Source: Candidatus Sulfotelmatobacter sp.
GTDB taxonomy: Bacteria > Acidobacteriota > Terriglobia > Terriglobales > Acidobacteriaceae
Length of the DNA stretch: 64,000 nucleotides
NCBI GenBank assembly: GCA_036500765.1
Contig: DASYBM010000004.1
Coordinates: 1,364,001 to 1,428,000, forward strand
Reading direction: 5' to 3'
Position 1 is the stretch's first letter; each line of letters starts with the position of its first letter. Both the position numbers and the translations under genes were made by a program. Positions 24,868 through 35,100 of the stretch are shown here, piece after piece. The notes under the pieces were generated by a model that was not told the DNA's origin, made no database searches, and was given only the letters and a program-made list of their open reading frames with translations.

Positions 24868-26091
24868 ATGCCGGTAACTTTGGATACAGAAGCGCAGGTT
24901 TCGGTTCAGCCTGCTTCGGCTCAGGCAGAGTTAGTAAAGTCGGGTAAACCCGGACCGAGAAACTGGGTAGCAGCGATTGTAGTTTCGCTCGCGATCCTGG
25001 GCGCCTTGACGTTTGGGATTTTGCCGCGCGTGACGGCGCGCAACACTTTGCGAAGAGAAACTGCGCAGATGGCGCTGCCGACGGTCGCGGTCGTCCATCC
25101 CGAACATACATCTCCGGCGAACGAAGTTGTTCTTCCTGCGAACGTACAGGCATTTGTCAGCGCGCCGATTTACGCCCGAACGAACGGCTATCTGAAGAAG
25201 TGGTACGTCGACATCGGCGCCCATGTGAAGCAGGGGCAACTCCTCGCCGAGATTGAAACCCCGGAAGTCGATCAGCAACTGCAACAGGCCCGCGCCGATC
25301 TGGGGACCTCACAAGCCAACCTTCATCTGGCGGGGATCACGGCTGATCGCTATCAGGACTTGCTCAAAACGAACTCGGTTTCGCAGCAGGAGACTGACAA
25401 TGCCGTTGGAGCGTTGGCAGCCGACAAAGCGACCGTGGCGGCGAGCCAGGCGAACGTGAGCCGCCTTGAGCAGTTGCAGTCTTTCGAGAAAATCTACGCT
25501 CCATTCAATGGCATCATCACTGCGCGCAAGACCGACATAGGCGATTTGATCGACGCGGGCGCCAGCGGAGGTTCGAAGACCGATCTTTTCGATATAGCCC
25601 AGGCCGACAAGCTACGCGTTTACGCCAATGTGCCCGAGGCCTATTCGCAGGCCGCAAAGCCGGGCTTGACGGCGAGTTTGAGTTTAGCCGAATTCCCCGG
25701 CCGGCTGTTTGAAGGCCGACTGGTGCGTACTGCCGAAGCAATCGATCCAGGGTCTCGCACGTTGCTTGTAGAGATCGATGTGGCGAATCCAACCGGAGTA
25801 TTGCTCACGGGCTCCTACGCCGAAGTTCATCTCAAGCTGCCCGGCGGAGCGTCTTCCTATATTGTGCCCGTCAACGCTTTGTTGTTCCGCAAAGAGGGAC
25901 TCCGCATCGCCATTGTGAAAGATGGCAAGGCTGCGTTGAGGCCAGTGACACCCGGCCATGATTTCGGCGATCAGATCGAGATTGTCGGAGGGCTCCAGGG
26001 AGACGAATCGATCATCGTCAATCCTCCGGACTCCATCATCTCTGGGCAACCGGTGCGGATCGCGCAGTCTGCTGCGGGAGATTCTTTATGA
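24868..26091 (+). CDS. RND periplasmic adaptor (membrane fusion protein, HlyD/AcrA-like)
   Basis: This protein of about 407 residues has one N-terminal membrane helix (WVAAIVVSLAILGALTFGILP). The lipoyl/barrel-sandwich half-motifs follow (VSAPIYARTNGYLKKWYVDIGAHVKQGQLLAEIETPEVDQQL), then an alpha hairpin and a second half-motif with IYAPFNGIITARKTDIGDLI. It joins the permease to the outer-membrane channel. ATG 24868 has a G-rich site upstream. A TTG at 24847 overlapping the permease stop would add seven residues and cannot be excluded. The downstream gene overlaps by four bases (ATGA). Confidence 0.92.
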   Translation: MPVTLDTEAQVSVQPASAQAELVKSGKPGPRNWVAAIVVSLAILGALTFGILPRVTARNTLRRETAQMALPTVAVVHPEHTSPANEVVLPANVQAFVSAPIYARTNGYLKKWYVDIGAHVKQGQLLAEIETPEVDQQLQQARADLGTSQANLHLAGITADRYQDLLKTNSVSQQETDNAVGALAADKATVAASQANVSRLEQLQSFEKIYAPFNGIITARKTDIGDLIDAGASGGSKTDLFDIAQADKLRVYANVPEAYSQAAKPGLTASLSLAEFPGRLFEGRLVRTAEAIDPGSRTLLVEIDVANPTGVLLTGSYAEVHLKLPGGASSYIVPVNALLFRKEGLRIAIVKDGKAALRPVTPGHDFGDQIEIVGGLQGDESIIVNPPDSIISGQPVRIAQSAAGDSL

Positions 26092-27605
26092 GAGTGATGA
26101 CAGGCCACGCCTTTGCAAACCGGGGGTTGCGACTCGCGTTTCTAGCAAGCCTGCTTCCGCTCTTGCTGGCAGGGTGCGAAGTCGGTCCGCATTATGCCCG
26201 GCCCAACGTGCCCGCGCCTCCCGCGTACAAAGAGTTGCCGCCCGAGTGGACGACGGCACAACCCAGCGACGCTGTTGCCCGCGGCAAGTGGTGGGAAATA
26301 TTTCAGGATTCAAAGCTGAATCAACTCGAAGAACAGATCAACGTATCGAACCAAAACCTGAAAGCCGCACAGGCGCAATATGTGCAAGCCCGGGCTTTGG
26401 TCCGGCAGAACCGAGCGGATTACTTCCCGACGGTCACGACTGGACTTTCGGCGACCCGGGATCATCAGTCGCAGAATCGGCCGCTATTTAGTCAGTCAAG
26501 CAGCACCTATACCGACATTGTCCTGCCGGTTTCCGCATCTTACGAAGCTGACGTCTGGGGCCGGGTCCGGCGAACTGTCGAAGCCAGCCGCGCCGAGGCG
26601 CAGGCCACTGCGGCAGACCTGGAGTCAGTGAACCTGAGCTTGCACGCGGAACTTGCAGCCGATTACTTCCAACTGTGCGAACTGGATGCCGAGGAGCAAC
26701 TGCTGGTCTCAACCGTCTCGGCCTATGAACAGGCGCTCGCCCTTACACAGAATCGTTTTAAAGGCGGAGTCGCGTCGGAAGTAGACGTGGCCCAGGCGCA
26801 AACGCAGCTCGAAACCACGCGCGCGCAGGCCATCGATGTTGGAGTGCAGAGGGCACAGGACGAACACGCGATTGCTGTCCTCGTGGGCCAGCCGGCTTCC
26901 ACATTCAGCGTGGCATCGTCTCCGCTGACCCTGACTCCTCCGATAATTCCCGCGGGCATGCCCTCAGAACTGCTTCAGCGTAGGCCCGATGTGGCGGCCG
27001 CGGAACGCCGCGTTGCCGCCGCCAATGCCAACATCGGTGTCGCCAAAGCCGCCTACTTTCCCAACTTGTCTCTGACGGCGTCGGGAGGATTTGAGAGCAA
27101 CACCATTACCAATCTTTTGTCGGGACCGAGCGGATTCCTGCTGGCGGGCGCGTCGGCAATGGAAACGGTTTTCGATGCCGGCCGGCGTCACGCCGTCTCC
27201 GACCAGGCGCAAGCCGCGTACGATCAATCGGTCGCCAACTACCGCGAGACTGTCCTCACGTCGTTTCAGGATGCGGAAGATAATCTGGCCGCGCTTCGAA
27301 TCCTGCAGGAGGAAGCCAAGACCCAGCAGGCAGCGGTAGCGGCCGCGCGGCGCTCCCTGAATCTTTCCCTCAACCGCTACAAGGGCGGGGTGACGACATA
27401 TCTGGAAGTGACCACCGCGCAAGCTCTGGCTTTGTCGGACGAGAGAGCGGCAGTGCAGATCCTCGGCCGCCGCATGACAGCGAGTGTTTTACTCGTGCGC
27501 GCGCTGGGTGGAGGCTGGGATAGTTCGACTCTGCCGCAAAGGCCCGAGTGCTGCGGCAAGCTGATCAGCCGGGTAAATGGGACGCCAGGAGACAATTCTC
27601 ATTGA
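26088..27605 (+). CDS. Outer-membrane efflux lipoprotein (NodT/OprM-type)
   Basis: This 505-residue protein has a lipoprotein signal with lipobox LLAGC (lipidated Cys at about residue 30). It has the two OEP repeats typical of TolC-like channels and the GPHYARPNVPAPPAYKE opening seen in NodT-type factors. It forms the exit duct of the tripartite pump. ATG 26088 overlaps the adaptor stop in ATGA, indicating translational coupling in a permease-adaptor-channel operon. The end lies 17 bases from the convergent sigma-54 activator gene. Confidence 0.92.
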   Translation: MRVMTGHAFANRGLRLAFLASLLPLLLAGCEVGPHYARPNVPAPPAYKELPPEWTTAQPSDAVARGKWWEIFQDSKLNQLEEQINVSNQNLKAAQAQYVQARALVRQNRADYFPTVTTGLSATRDHQSQNRPLFSQSSSTYTDIVLPVSASYEADVWGRVRRTVEASRAEAQATAADLESVNLSLHAELAADYFQLCELDAEEQLLVSTVSAYEQALALTQNRFKGGVASEVDVAQAQTQLETTRAQAIDVGVQRAQDEHAIAVLVGQPASTFSVASSPLTLTPPIIPAGMPSELLQRRPDVAAAERRVAAANANIGVAKAAYFPNLSLTASGGFESNTITNLLSGPSGFLLAGASAMETVFDAGRRHAVSDQAQAAYDQSVANYRETVLTSFQDAEDNLAALRILQEEAKTQQAAVAAARRSLNLSLNRYKGGVTTYLEVTTAQALALSDERAAVQILGRRMTASVLLVRALGGGWDSSTLPQRPECCGKLISRVNGTPGDNSH

Positions 27606-27622
27606 AAAAGCGGCCCTGTTTC

Positions 27623-29752
27623 TCAGTCGGGCTGCCGTAAGATTCCCAGCCTTCGCATCTTATAGATGAGCGTGGTTCTCGGCATGCCGAGGCGGCTCGC
27701 CGCGCCGCCCGAGCCGCCCAGCACCCACTGGGTCTCATGCAAAGCCTGAAGGATATGTTCGCGCTCGGCTTCCTCCAAAGTCACCGGCGCAGACGAAGGA
27801 TTTCCGCGCAGCCGGCTCAACTCCCGGTTTAGCTCAGTGATGGGCGCACAAAGAACGTGTGCCTGCGAGAGGATCACCGCGCGCTCAACAAAGTTCTGTA
27901 GCTCGCGGATGTTCCCCGGCCACTCGTAACGCATAAGTGCTTCCATGGTTTCCGCTGGAATGACGTCGACGCGTTTGTTCATCTGCTTGCCGTAGTGCGT
28001 CACAAAGTGTTTGGTCAGAAGCGGAATATCGTCGCGTCGCTCCCGCAGAGCCGGGAGCCGGATAGGAAAGACGTTGAGGCGATAGTAAAGATCGGCGCGG
28101 AATTGCCGGTCCTCCACCATCTTGCCGAGATCTTGATTCGTCGCGGCCACCAGACGAACGTCCACCTGAATCGAGCGACTGCTGCCCAACCGTTCGAACT
28201 CCTGCTCCTGCAATACCCGCAGCAGCTTGGGCTGCAATTCCGATGGGATATCGCCGACTTCGTCCAGAAACAAAGTTCCTTTGTCCGCCACCTCGAAGCG
28301 CCCAACTTTCTTCGCGATCGCCCCGGTAAATGCGCCCTTCTCATGGCCAAATAGTTCGCTCTCCAGCAAGCCGGAGGGGATGGCGGCACAGTTCAGCTTC
28401 GCAAACAGATTCTCTCGCCGGGAACTGAGGTTGTGAATTGCTCTGGCTACCAGCTCTTTTCCGGTTCCAGTTTCTCCGAGAATGAGAACCGTTGAACTGG
28501 TGGGGGCGACGGTGCTGATGTGGTGCAACACCTCGCGGATGCCTGGAGTTTCTCCGAGAATTTCATCGAAGCCGCGCTCGGCCCGAAGCTCAGTCCGCAA
28601 ATAATTCGTCGCATCGGCTAGGCGTTCCCTCGACTCATCCACTTCGCGGTATTGCATCGCGTTGTCGAGGGCAATCGCAACCTGATTCGCAACCTGTTGC
28701 AGGAACTCGGCATCCGCCACCGAAAAACGATGCGGGTGCCGGTCGAATAAGTGCAGCACGCCGAGCGTCCGGTCCGCGCGAATTAGAGGCACGAAGCAGC
28801 CAGACTGCACGCCTTCGTGGAAATTAATTTGCAGAGCAATGTGGTTCAGCCCCAGCGGCGCAGTCTCATAGAGCACCGTCTCTCTCGTGCGAAAGGCCTT
28901 GCCCGGACTGGTTCCCTCCATGGGAATCTGCATTTCCTCCTGCATGAAGCCTCGGCCTTCGGGAAAATTTAAGCCATGAATCTCCAGGCGCTGTTTCTGG
29001 GGGTCGGGCAACGATAGGCAAGCCGCGTCGCACTGCATCGCCAACCGCAGCCGGTTCGGAATTACCTTGAACAGTTCCGATAAAGACAGGTTCGAGACGA
29101 CTGCATTATTTACATCAAGCAGAAGCTTCAGCCGGTCTCGCTCATGGGCGACTTCGTGCTGAAGATGCAAGGCTTCCTGATAATTCAAAGCATTTTCCAC
29201 CGCCACCGCGACTTGGCTGGCTGCAAGTTTCTGAATATCCAGTTGATCCAGAGCGTATGCGTTTGGCGCTGTGTGGCCGAGACAGAACGCGCCCAGAGTG
29301 CGGCGTGGAGTCGTCAGAGGGATGCTGCAAAAAGACCGAACACCATACTCCCTCATCAGCATAACCGGGCGGGAGAATCGAGTTTCACGGTCCAAATCGT
29401 CCAGCACCAACGGTTGCTGGTGCTGCCATACCCAGGCCGAGGGAGACTCCTCCATGGAAAATTCCATACCCGGATGCACAGTGTCAGGTCCATCGGATTG
29501 CAAAATGTGCACGCGCATTACATCTCGGGCAGAGTCATAGAGCAGCACACTGAGATAGTTGAAGTCGATAATTGGATGAAGCCGCAGCGCGACATCGTTG
29601 AACAACCCTTCCAGCGTCCGGTGGGCGGCAATCGCGGCGGAAACCTCCAGCAGGGCGAGATACCGTCCCGACAGGGTGTTATCTTTTTGGTCGCCAATAT
29701 CTTTTTCGGCGCGATCTTTTTCGGCACGATCTTTGTCTGCAATATCCAGCAT
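27623..29752 (-). CDS. FhlA-like sigma-54 activator with two GAF domains
   Basis: This 709-residue enhancer-binding protein has two GAF sensor domains (about 30-190 and 215-370). The AAA+ domain follows from about 398, with Walker A GETGTGKE at 426-433, GAFTGA at 473-478 and Walker B LFLDEVGD from 494. A C-terminal Fis-type helix-turn-helix ends it ([26 protein letters not shown]). The domain order matches FhlA, whose GAF domains bind small molecules. The extreme N-terminus contains a short tandem repeat ([14 protein letters not shown]), reflected in tandem DNA. It converges on the RND operon, which has a sigma-54-like promoter, so it may regulate that pump. The binding site is unproven. Confidence 0.92.
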   Translation of the reverse strand: MLDIADKDRAEKDRAEKDIGDQKDNTLSGRYLALLEVSAAIAAHRTLEGLFNDVALRLHPIIDFNYLSVLLYDSARDVMRVHILQSDGPDTVHPGMEFSMEESPSAWVWQHQQPLVLDDLDRETRFSRPVMLMREYGVRSFCSIPLTTPRRTLGAFCLGHTAPNAYALDQLDIQKLAASQVAVAVENALNYQEALHLQHEVAHERDRLKLLLDVNNAVVSNLSLSELFKVIPNRLRLAMQCDAACLSLPDPQKQRLEIHGLNFPEGRGFMQEEMQIPMEGTSPGKAFRTRETVLYETAPLGLNHIALQINFHEGVQSGCFVPLIRADRTLGVLHLFDRHPHRFSVADAEFLQQVANQVAIALDNAMQYREVDESRERLADATNYLRTELRAERGFDEILGETPGIREVLHHISTVAPTSSTVLILGETGTGKELVARAIHNLSSRRENLFAKLNCAAIPSGLLESELFGHEKGAFTGAIAKKVGRFEVADKGTLFLDEVGDIPSELQPKLLRVLQEQEFERLGSSRSIQVDVRLVAATNQDLGKMVEDRQFRADLYYRLNVFPIRLPALRERRDDIPLLTKHFVTHYGKQMNKRVDVIPAETMEALMRYEWPGNIRELQNFVERAVILSQAHVLCAPITELNRELSRLRGNPSSAPVTLEEAEREHILQALHETQWVLGGSGGAASRLGMPRTTLIYKMRRLGILRQPD

Positions 29753-29991
29753 CCCGGCCTCTCAACCGACTAGCTCGACAATTCCTGTGTCGAACGCTGT
29801 CGAAACCCGGACTCAGCGAGTCCTGGCCTACAAAATCCAGATGATCCAAAAGCTTCCTTGGATTCAACAACAGCTTTACCTTCAACGATCTGCGGCAGGC
29901 TTGATTCTCGGGCGGTATGGCGTGAAGAATGCATCCGATCAAGGCGAAAGCACGCAAGATCACAACAATTCTATGAAAGTTGGAGGTCATT

Positions 29992-30960
29992 ATGGAAACA
30001 AGGCGATTAGGCAACAGCGAGTTATGGATCACCCCAATTGGGGTCGGAGCCTGGGCCATGGGCGGCAGCGGCTGGACGTGGAGTTGGGGACCGCAGAACG
30101 ATAGCGATTCTCTGGCGGCCATCGATGCCGCACTCGACCACGGCATCAACTGGATTGATACCGCGGCAGTTTACGGTCTGGGACACTCCGAGGAGGTGGT
30201 TGGGCGAGCGCTTCGCGGCCGCAGTCAACGCCCCTACGTCTTTACAAAATGCGAACGCACCTGGGACGAGAACGGGAAGCTTGGCAACACGTTGAAGGCA
30301 GAGTCCATTCGAAGAGAGTGTGAGGCGAGTCTGAGCCGATTGGGCGTAGATGTAATCGATCTCTATCAGATTCACTGGCCCGAGCCGGACGCCGACATCG
30401 AAGAAGGATGGACCGAAATGGCCCGCCTGAGAGAAGAAGGCAAAGTGCGGAATATCGGCGTGTCGAACTTCAATGTAAAGCAGATGAAGCGTGCTGCCGC
30501 GATCGCACCCATCACTTCATTGCAGCCCCCTTACTCGATGCTGGCTCGCGGTGTCGAGGAGTCAATTCTACCCTTTGCCGCGAAGAACAATATCGGAGTA
30601 ATCGTCTATTCTCCGATGTATTCCGGATTGCTGAGCGGAGGCATGACTCGCCTGCGCATTTCTTCCTTGCCGACGGAGGATTGGCGCCTACAGAATCCTA
30701 ACTTTCGGGAACCGCTGCTCTCCGCGAATCTTCGCCTGGTCGAATTGCTGCGCGAAATCGGAGAACGCCACGGTCGGACTCCTGGCGAAGTGGCCATTGC
30801 CTGGACGCTGCACAACCCGGCGGTCACTGGCGCCATCGTTGGCGTGCGCAATCCCAAGCAAGTCTCGGGCGTGATCGGGACGGCTGCGTTCCGTCTCGAG
30901 TCTGGGGAATTCGCGGAGATCGAGAGGGCACTGCAATTGGAGGCGGTACTGAGTAGATGA
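29992..30960 (+). CDS. Aldo/keto reductase
   Basis: This 322-residue NAD(P)H-dependent oxidoreductase has the AKR barrel and the tetrad region INWIDTAAVYGLGHSE (Asp, Tyr), YVFTKCERTW (Lys) and LYQIHWPEPD (His). The cofactor region near the C-terminus is VTGAIVGVRNPKQV. ATG 29992 follows GGAGG by 5 bases. A TTG at 29980 overlaps that site and is rejected. The 239-bp spacer upstream holds nothing recognisable. The substrate is unknown. Confidence 0.9.
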   Translation: METRRLGNSELWITPIGVGAWAMGGSGWTWSWGPQNDSDSLAAIDAALDHGINWIDTAAVYGLGHSEEVVGRALRGRSQRPYVFTKCERTWDENGKLGNTLKAESIRRECEASLSRLGVDVIDLYQIHWPEPDADIEEGWTEMARLREEGKVRNIGVSNFNVKQMKRAAAIAPITSLQPPYSMLARGVEESILPFAAKNNIGVIVYSPMYSGLLSGGMTRLRISSLPTEDWRLQNPNFREPLLSANLRLVELLREIGERHGRTPGEVAIAWTLHNPAVTGAIVGVRNPKQVSGVIGTAAFRLESGEFAEIERALQLEAVLSR

Positions 30961-31151
30961 CGCCGACGAAACGTTTTCCAATCAAGGATCTCTAATTTCG
31001 GCACCTCGCTCAGCAGCAACGGAAGTGTTGGTTATAGCACCCTTTGGCTTATTCCGAAGCGCGCAAAAAGGGCGCCAAGTTGCCGGAAAGAAGAGCGCGT
31101 AATACCCACAAGCTATGCAGCGCAGTTGTGGCGATCGGCGCTGCGTGAGGG

Positions 31152-32111
31152 ATGAATAGGGTTTTTCAGGTATTCCGCCGGGGCTTGCGACTCGCCTATT
31201 TTTTAGTAGTGCGACTGAGCGCAATTCAACGGTCCTTTAAGCGCGCCTATGACGATTTAAATAGGCATCACACGCTTCAAGTTTCAGCAGCCCTCTCGTA
31301 TTACTTCATCTTATCTGCCTTCCCTGGGCTTATTTTGCTATCGGCGGTGATGGGCTTCATTCCCCTCCCTGCGTTGTTCAATCACGTGTTGACTCTGATG
31401 GCGCGCCTGCTGCCGGCCGAGGCGATGTCTCTCGTGTATACGGTATTACCGGACGTGCTCGGGTCGCACCGAGCCCAATGGCTGTCGCTGGGAATGATCG
31501 GCACGATATGGATGAGTTCATCTGGATTCGACGCCCTGATCGAAGCCTTGGACATCGCCTACGACGCAAAGGATGACCGCGCGTACTGGAAGACCCGACT
31601 TCTCGCGGTTGGACTGGCGGCCATCACCGGAGGTTTGCTTCTGGTTGCACTTGTAGTCACGGTACTCGGCCCGCGCTTCGGGGATTGGCTGGGCACGCGA
31701 GTCCGGATTTCGAATGCCTTCGCTGGGATTTGGCCAGCGCTGCATTGGACAATTGCGATCGGCTTCACGGTTCTTGCGGTTGAAGTCGTTTATTTTCTCG
31801 CCCCGAATGTGAAGCAGCGATTTCTAGCCACGTTGCCGGGCGCTATTCTGGCTGTAACAGTGTGGAACGCTCTTTCCTATCTTCTTGGACTTTATTTCCG
31901 CCACTTTGCCGATTACAACCGCACATATGGAACCCTTGGCGGAGTCATCGCGATGATGACCTGGCTGTACTGGACTTCATTCGTACTCTTAGTCGGCGCT
32001 GAACTCAATGCTGAGCTGGCGAAGGAGAGTAAAAAAGGATCGTTAGAATCGAAAGCCGCACCCAGCAAGGCCGAACCCATTCCCAGAACCGATGTCGACC
32101 AAGCGGCCTAG
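31152..32111 (+). CDS. YihY/BrkB-family inner-membrane protein
   Basis: This 319-residue protein has about six membrane helices. It carries the family motifs DDLNRHHTLQVSAALSYYFILSAFPGLILL near the N-terminus and YGTLGGVIAMMTWLYWTSFVLLVGAELNAELA near the C-terminus. The family was once called ribonuclease BN, but it is now regarded as a membrane protein of uncertain transport role. The charged C-terminal tail is typical. No good ribosome binding site precedes ATG 31152, so the start is moderately certain. It ends 30 bases from the convergent tamB-like gene. Confidence 0.88.
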   Translation: MNRVFQVFRRGLRLAYFLVVRLSAIQRSFKRAYDDLNRHHTLQVSAALSYYFILSAFPGLILLSAVMGFIPLPALFNHVLTLMARLLPAEAMSLVYTVLPDVLGSHRAQWLSLGMIGTIWMSSSGFDALIEALDIAYDAKDDRAYWKTRLLAVGLAAITGGLLLVALVVTVLGPRFGDWLGTRVRISNAFAGIWPALHWTIAIGFTVLAVEVVYFLAPNVKQRFLATLPGAILAVTVWNALSYLLGLYFRHFADYNRTYGTLGGVIAMMTWLYWTSFVLLVGAELNAELAKESKKGSLESKAAPSKAEPIPRTDVDQAA

Positions 32112-32141
32112 CCGATCGAGTTCAATTGCCAGGTCGACAGC

Positions 32142-35100
32142 TCAAAACCGCTTGTGATAACGGCCGTCGGCGGAAAATCCGCCGAGCTGGTCGCGCTCCA
32201 GGCTCACCGACCACTGCTTATTTAGCTGGTACTCCCCTTGCACAATTTCGCTGCCCGGTTGGGAGACATCGGTGGAGAACGTGAAGAGCAGATTCTTGGT
32301 AACGCGCTGTTGAATCGCGATCTGAGTCGACGGGCTCTGGCCGTTCCCGCCGATGGTGGGATCGATCTGTAGACTGGAAATTCCAGCGAGTTTTTGCAGG
32401 CTGCCGCTCACCTCGCTCGCAGCCTGTGACGCAATCATGGAATCTGTGCTGGTGCTTTGGGCGGCGGACTCTTGTGTGGTCTTGCCTCGGGCGATCAGGT
32501 TGATAATGTCAGCCGTAGCCAGCGGCGGGTCGGACGTGTACGAAGTGGCAAGTTTATCCAGCGGCCCGCGCAAGCCGAGGGTGAGATTGTATTGCTCGAC
32601 CGTGGTGGAGACAGACATGTTCAGCACGGGATGCGTCTCAATCGGATTATCAAAAGTGATGGCGCCGTTCTGAAGTTGATAACGGAGATTGCGGTAGAAC
32701 AATTCGCCGGAACTCAACGTTGTCCGCCCCGTGATTACCGGATTGGCGGCAGTTCCACCTACTCGCAGCGCTGCGGTTCCAGCAATGCTGATTTGAGAAC
32801 TGGTGGCATTCAGATCCTGAGACTGGACGGCGATCGCAAGCTTTATGCTGTCGGCAAAGCCGGGTTGCGATACAGCATTGCTCGTGCTGAACTGGTCGGC
32901 GATTTTCGACAAGTCGAAGTCTGGAGTGAAAGACAGCTCTTTGAGAAGAATATGTCCGCTCAAGGTTGATGCCTGCATGGTGCCGCCATAAGCGAGGTTG
33001 GCTTCGAGAGAAGATCTCAGGCCATCGGGATAGAGCAGACGCACCGACCTTGTTTGCATGGCCAGATTGAATTGCACGCTGGGGCGATAAGTGATAGAGC
33101 CGCCGAGCGTCACTTCACCGCCGCCTACGTCCCCGGTCATTTTCGTAAATTGCAGACGATCGTTGCCGATGTCGATTGTGCCATTTAACTTCGCGACGCC
33201 GACCGGCGCATCGGCGGTGCCGAGTGCGACGTCCTTGAGTTGCATTTGTCCCTGAATCGATGGACTTGTACCGGTCCCGGTTGCATGCAGATCAAGCGCC
33301 AGTGCCCCCGAGCTTTGCACATCGGGAGCCACAATTTGCAGAATACGCAGATCGACCGATCCCTGCGCGGTTAGACTGGGCGCGCTGTTCCCGGCGAGCG
33401 GGACCCGGCCTTGAATACGCAGGGATGTGTCGGTCCCTTTGAGTTCGGCGGGCTGTAGAGTCACGACGGAGTTGCTATAGTCGATTCGTATGGGTTGAGC
33501 AATTCCAATCTGCAAAGACTGATAGCTGGCGTTGAAGACCGGGATGGAAACATGGGATTCAGCGCGTGACAGGTCCTTCAATGGACCTTTGAAATTTGCG
33601 TGCAGCTCTGCCTGGCCTTGCACACCTTGCGGCGCGCTCGGGGCGTAAGTGGCCAGCAGGGCCTGCAAAGGAATGGTGCCTGTGTCAATCGCGGCGTCGG
33701 TATCGTAGTTGCCGTTGAGCGCCACATGCCCTCGCGCGTGAATGGAAGCCTGAACGATGGTGGAATCAAGCGTGAGATCGGCGGAGTGCTTCGCTATCTG
33801 AAGTTCTGTTTTCAAATTGCCGATGGAGTTCCGCCTGATTTGAAGCTGCGGCAGTTGCACGGTTGCGGTGAGTTGTGGATCGTCCAGTGTTCCCTGACCG
33901 TTTACCGAGACGCTCACTGTACCGATAAGGCCAAGATTTTTCGCCTGCACCGTTTGTAGCTTTTGCAAAACCACAGACGGTGCGTTGAGACGAAGGTTAT
34001 AATTTTTCGTTTTCGGAGCGTAAGAGAGATTCGCATCGATGGCTCCGGCGTTGGCGGTCACGTTAAGAGTTGCAGCAATGGAGCCGTTTTGCGCCTGAAA
34101 CTTCGTGGATAGATTCTGGATCGGTTCGCCATAGACTTGCGCATTCGCAATTTGTGCCGAGCCGGAGCCGCTTGGATTGATTTGCGAGCCCTCGACCTTG
34201 AACTTCGCAGACAAATCGCCGGCCAAAGGATAATGCTGATTCGCCAGTTGCAGCAGGTCGGCAATCCGCATCTGCCGCACGTCGAGATTCCCGTGGATCG
34301 AATCAGCCGGGTCATACGACCAGTCGCGCAGTGCGACGCTTGCGTTGAAAGTCGCCTGTCCGCGATGCGCATTTATCAGCGTCGCGTTTTGTACGGTCAG
34401 TTTTGAGGGATCGGCGAACACCGCAGCCTGCACATTTGTCCACTCGCTGCCCTCGACTTGAATATTCTGGCCTTTCAGCTGCGCGCTGATCTCAGGCGCC
34501 TTCATGGACCCGCGGATGAGCGCTGTGAGCGTGGCGGAGCCCGAAATAGCGGGAATCGTATTTTGCGGTGCGAACGCGGAGGCGAGGGAGGCAGCCTGAT
34601 GCAAATCGGCGCCGACGATTTGTATCAGCAAGTTTGATCGGTCGCCGACCTTTCCGTTCGCCTTCAGCGTGATTGAAGGCAAGGTTAGCGTCGTGTCGCG
34701 CAACTCGACGGTCTGGCTTGGACCGTCATATGAGGCGTGAATCCAGCCATTCACTGGAACTTCTTCGCCAAGGCTAGTGGCCGTGCTGACCGCTCGCGCC
34801 TGGATAGTTAGATCCGAGCGCGAGCGAAGATTGCCGATGCCGCCCTTCCACCGGGCCTCTCCTCGCCCGCTGATCGTGCCCGTAAGCAGGGCTCCCTTTA
34901 ACTGTTGTGTTCCTAGAGTTTGCTGAAGCGCCCTCAGCGAAATGTCATGGAGCGACGTCCGAATATGCGCATCCGGCGTCCCATCCAGATGCGCGATTTC
35001 TGCGGCGGCCATGATGTGTCCGCCGAGCGATTCCACGTTTACGTCCGTGAGTCGCAGGTTGCCGTCAACTAACTGGTAGGACCCTTGCAGCCTTTTCAAC

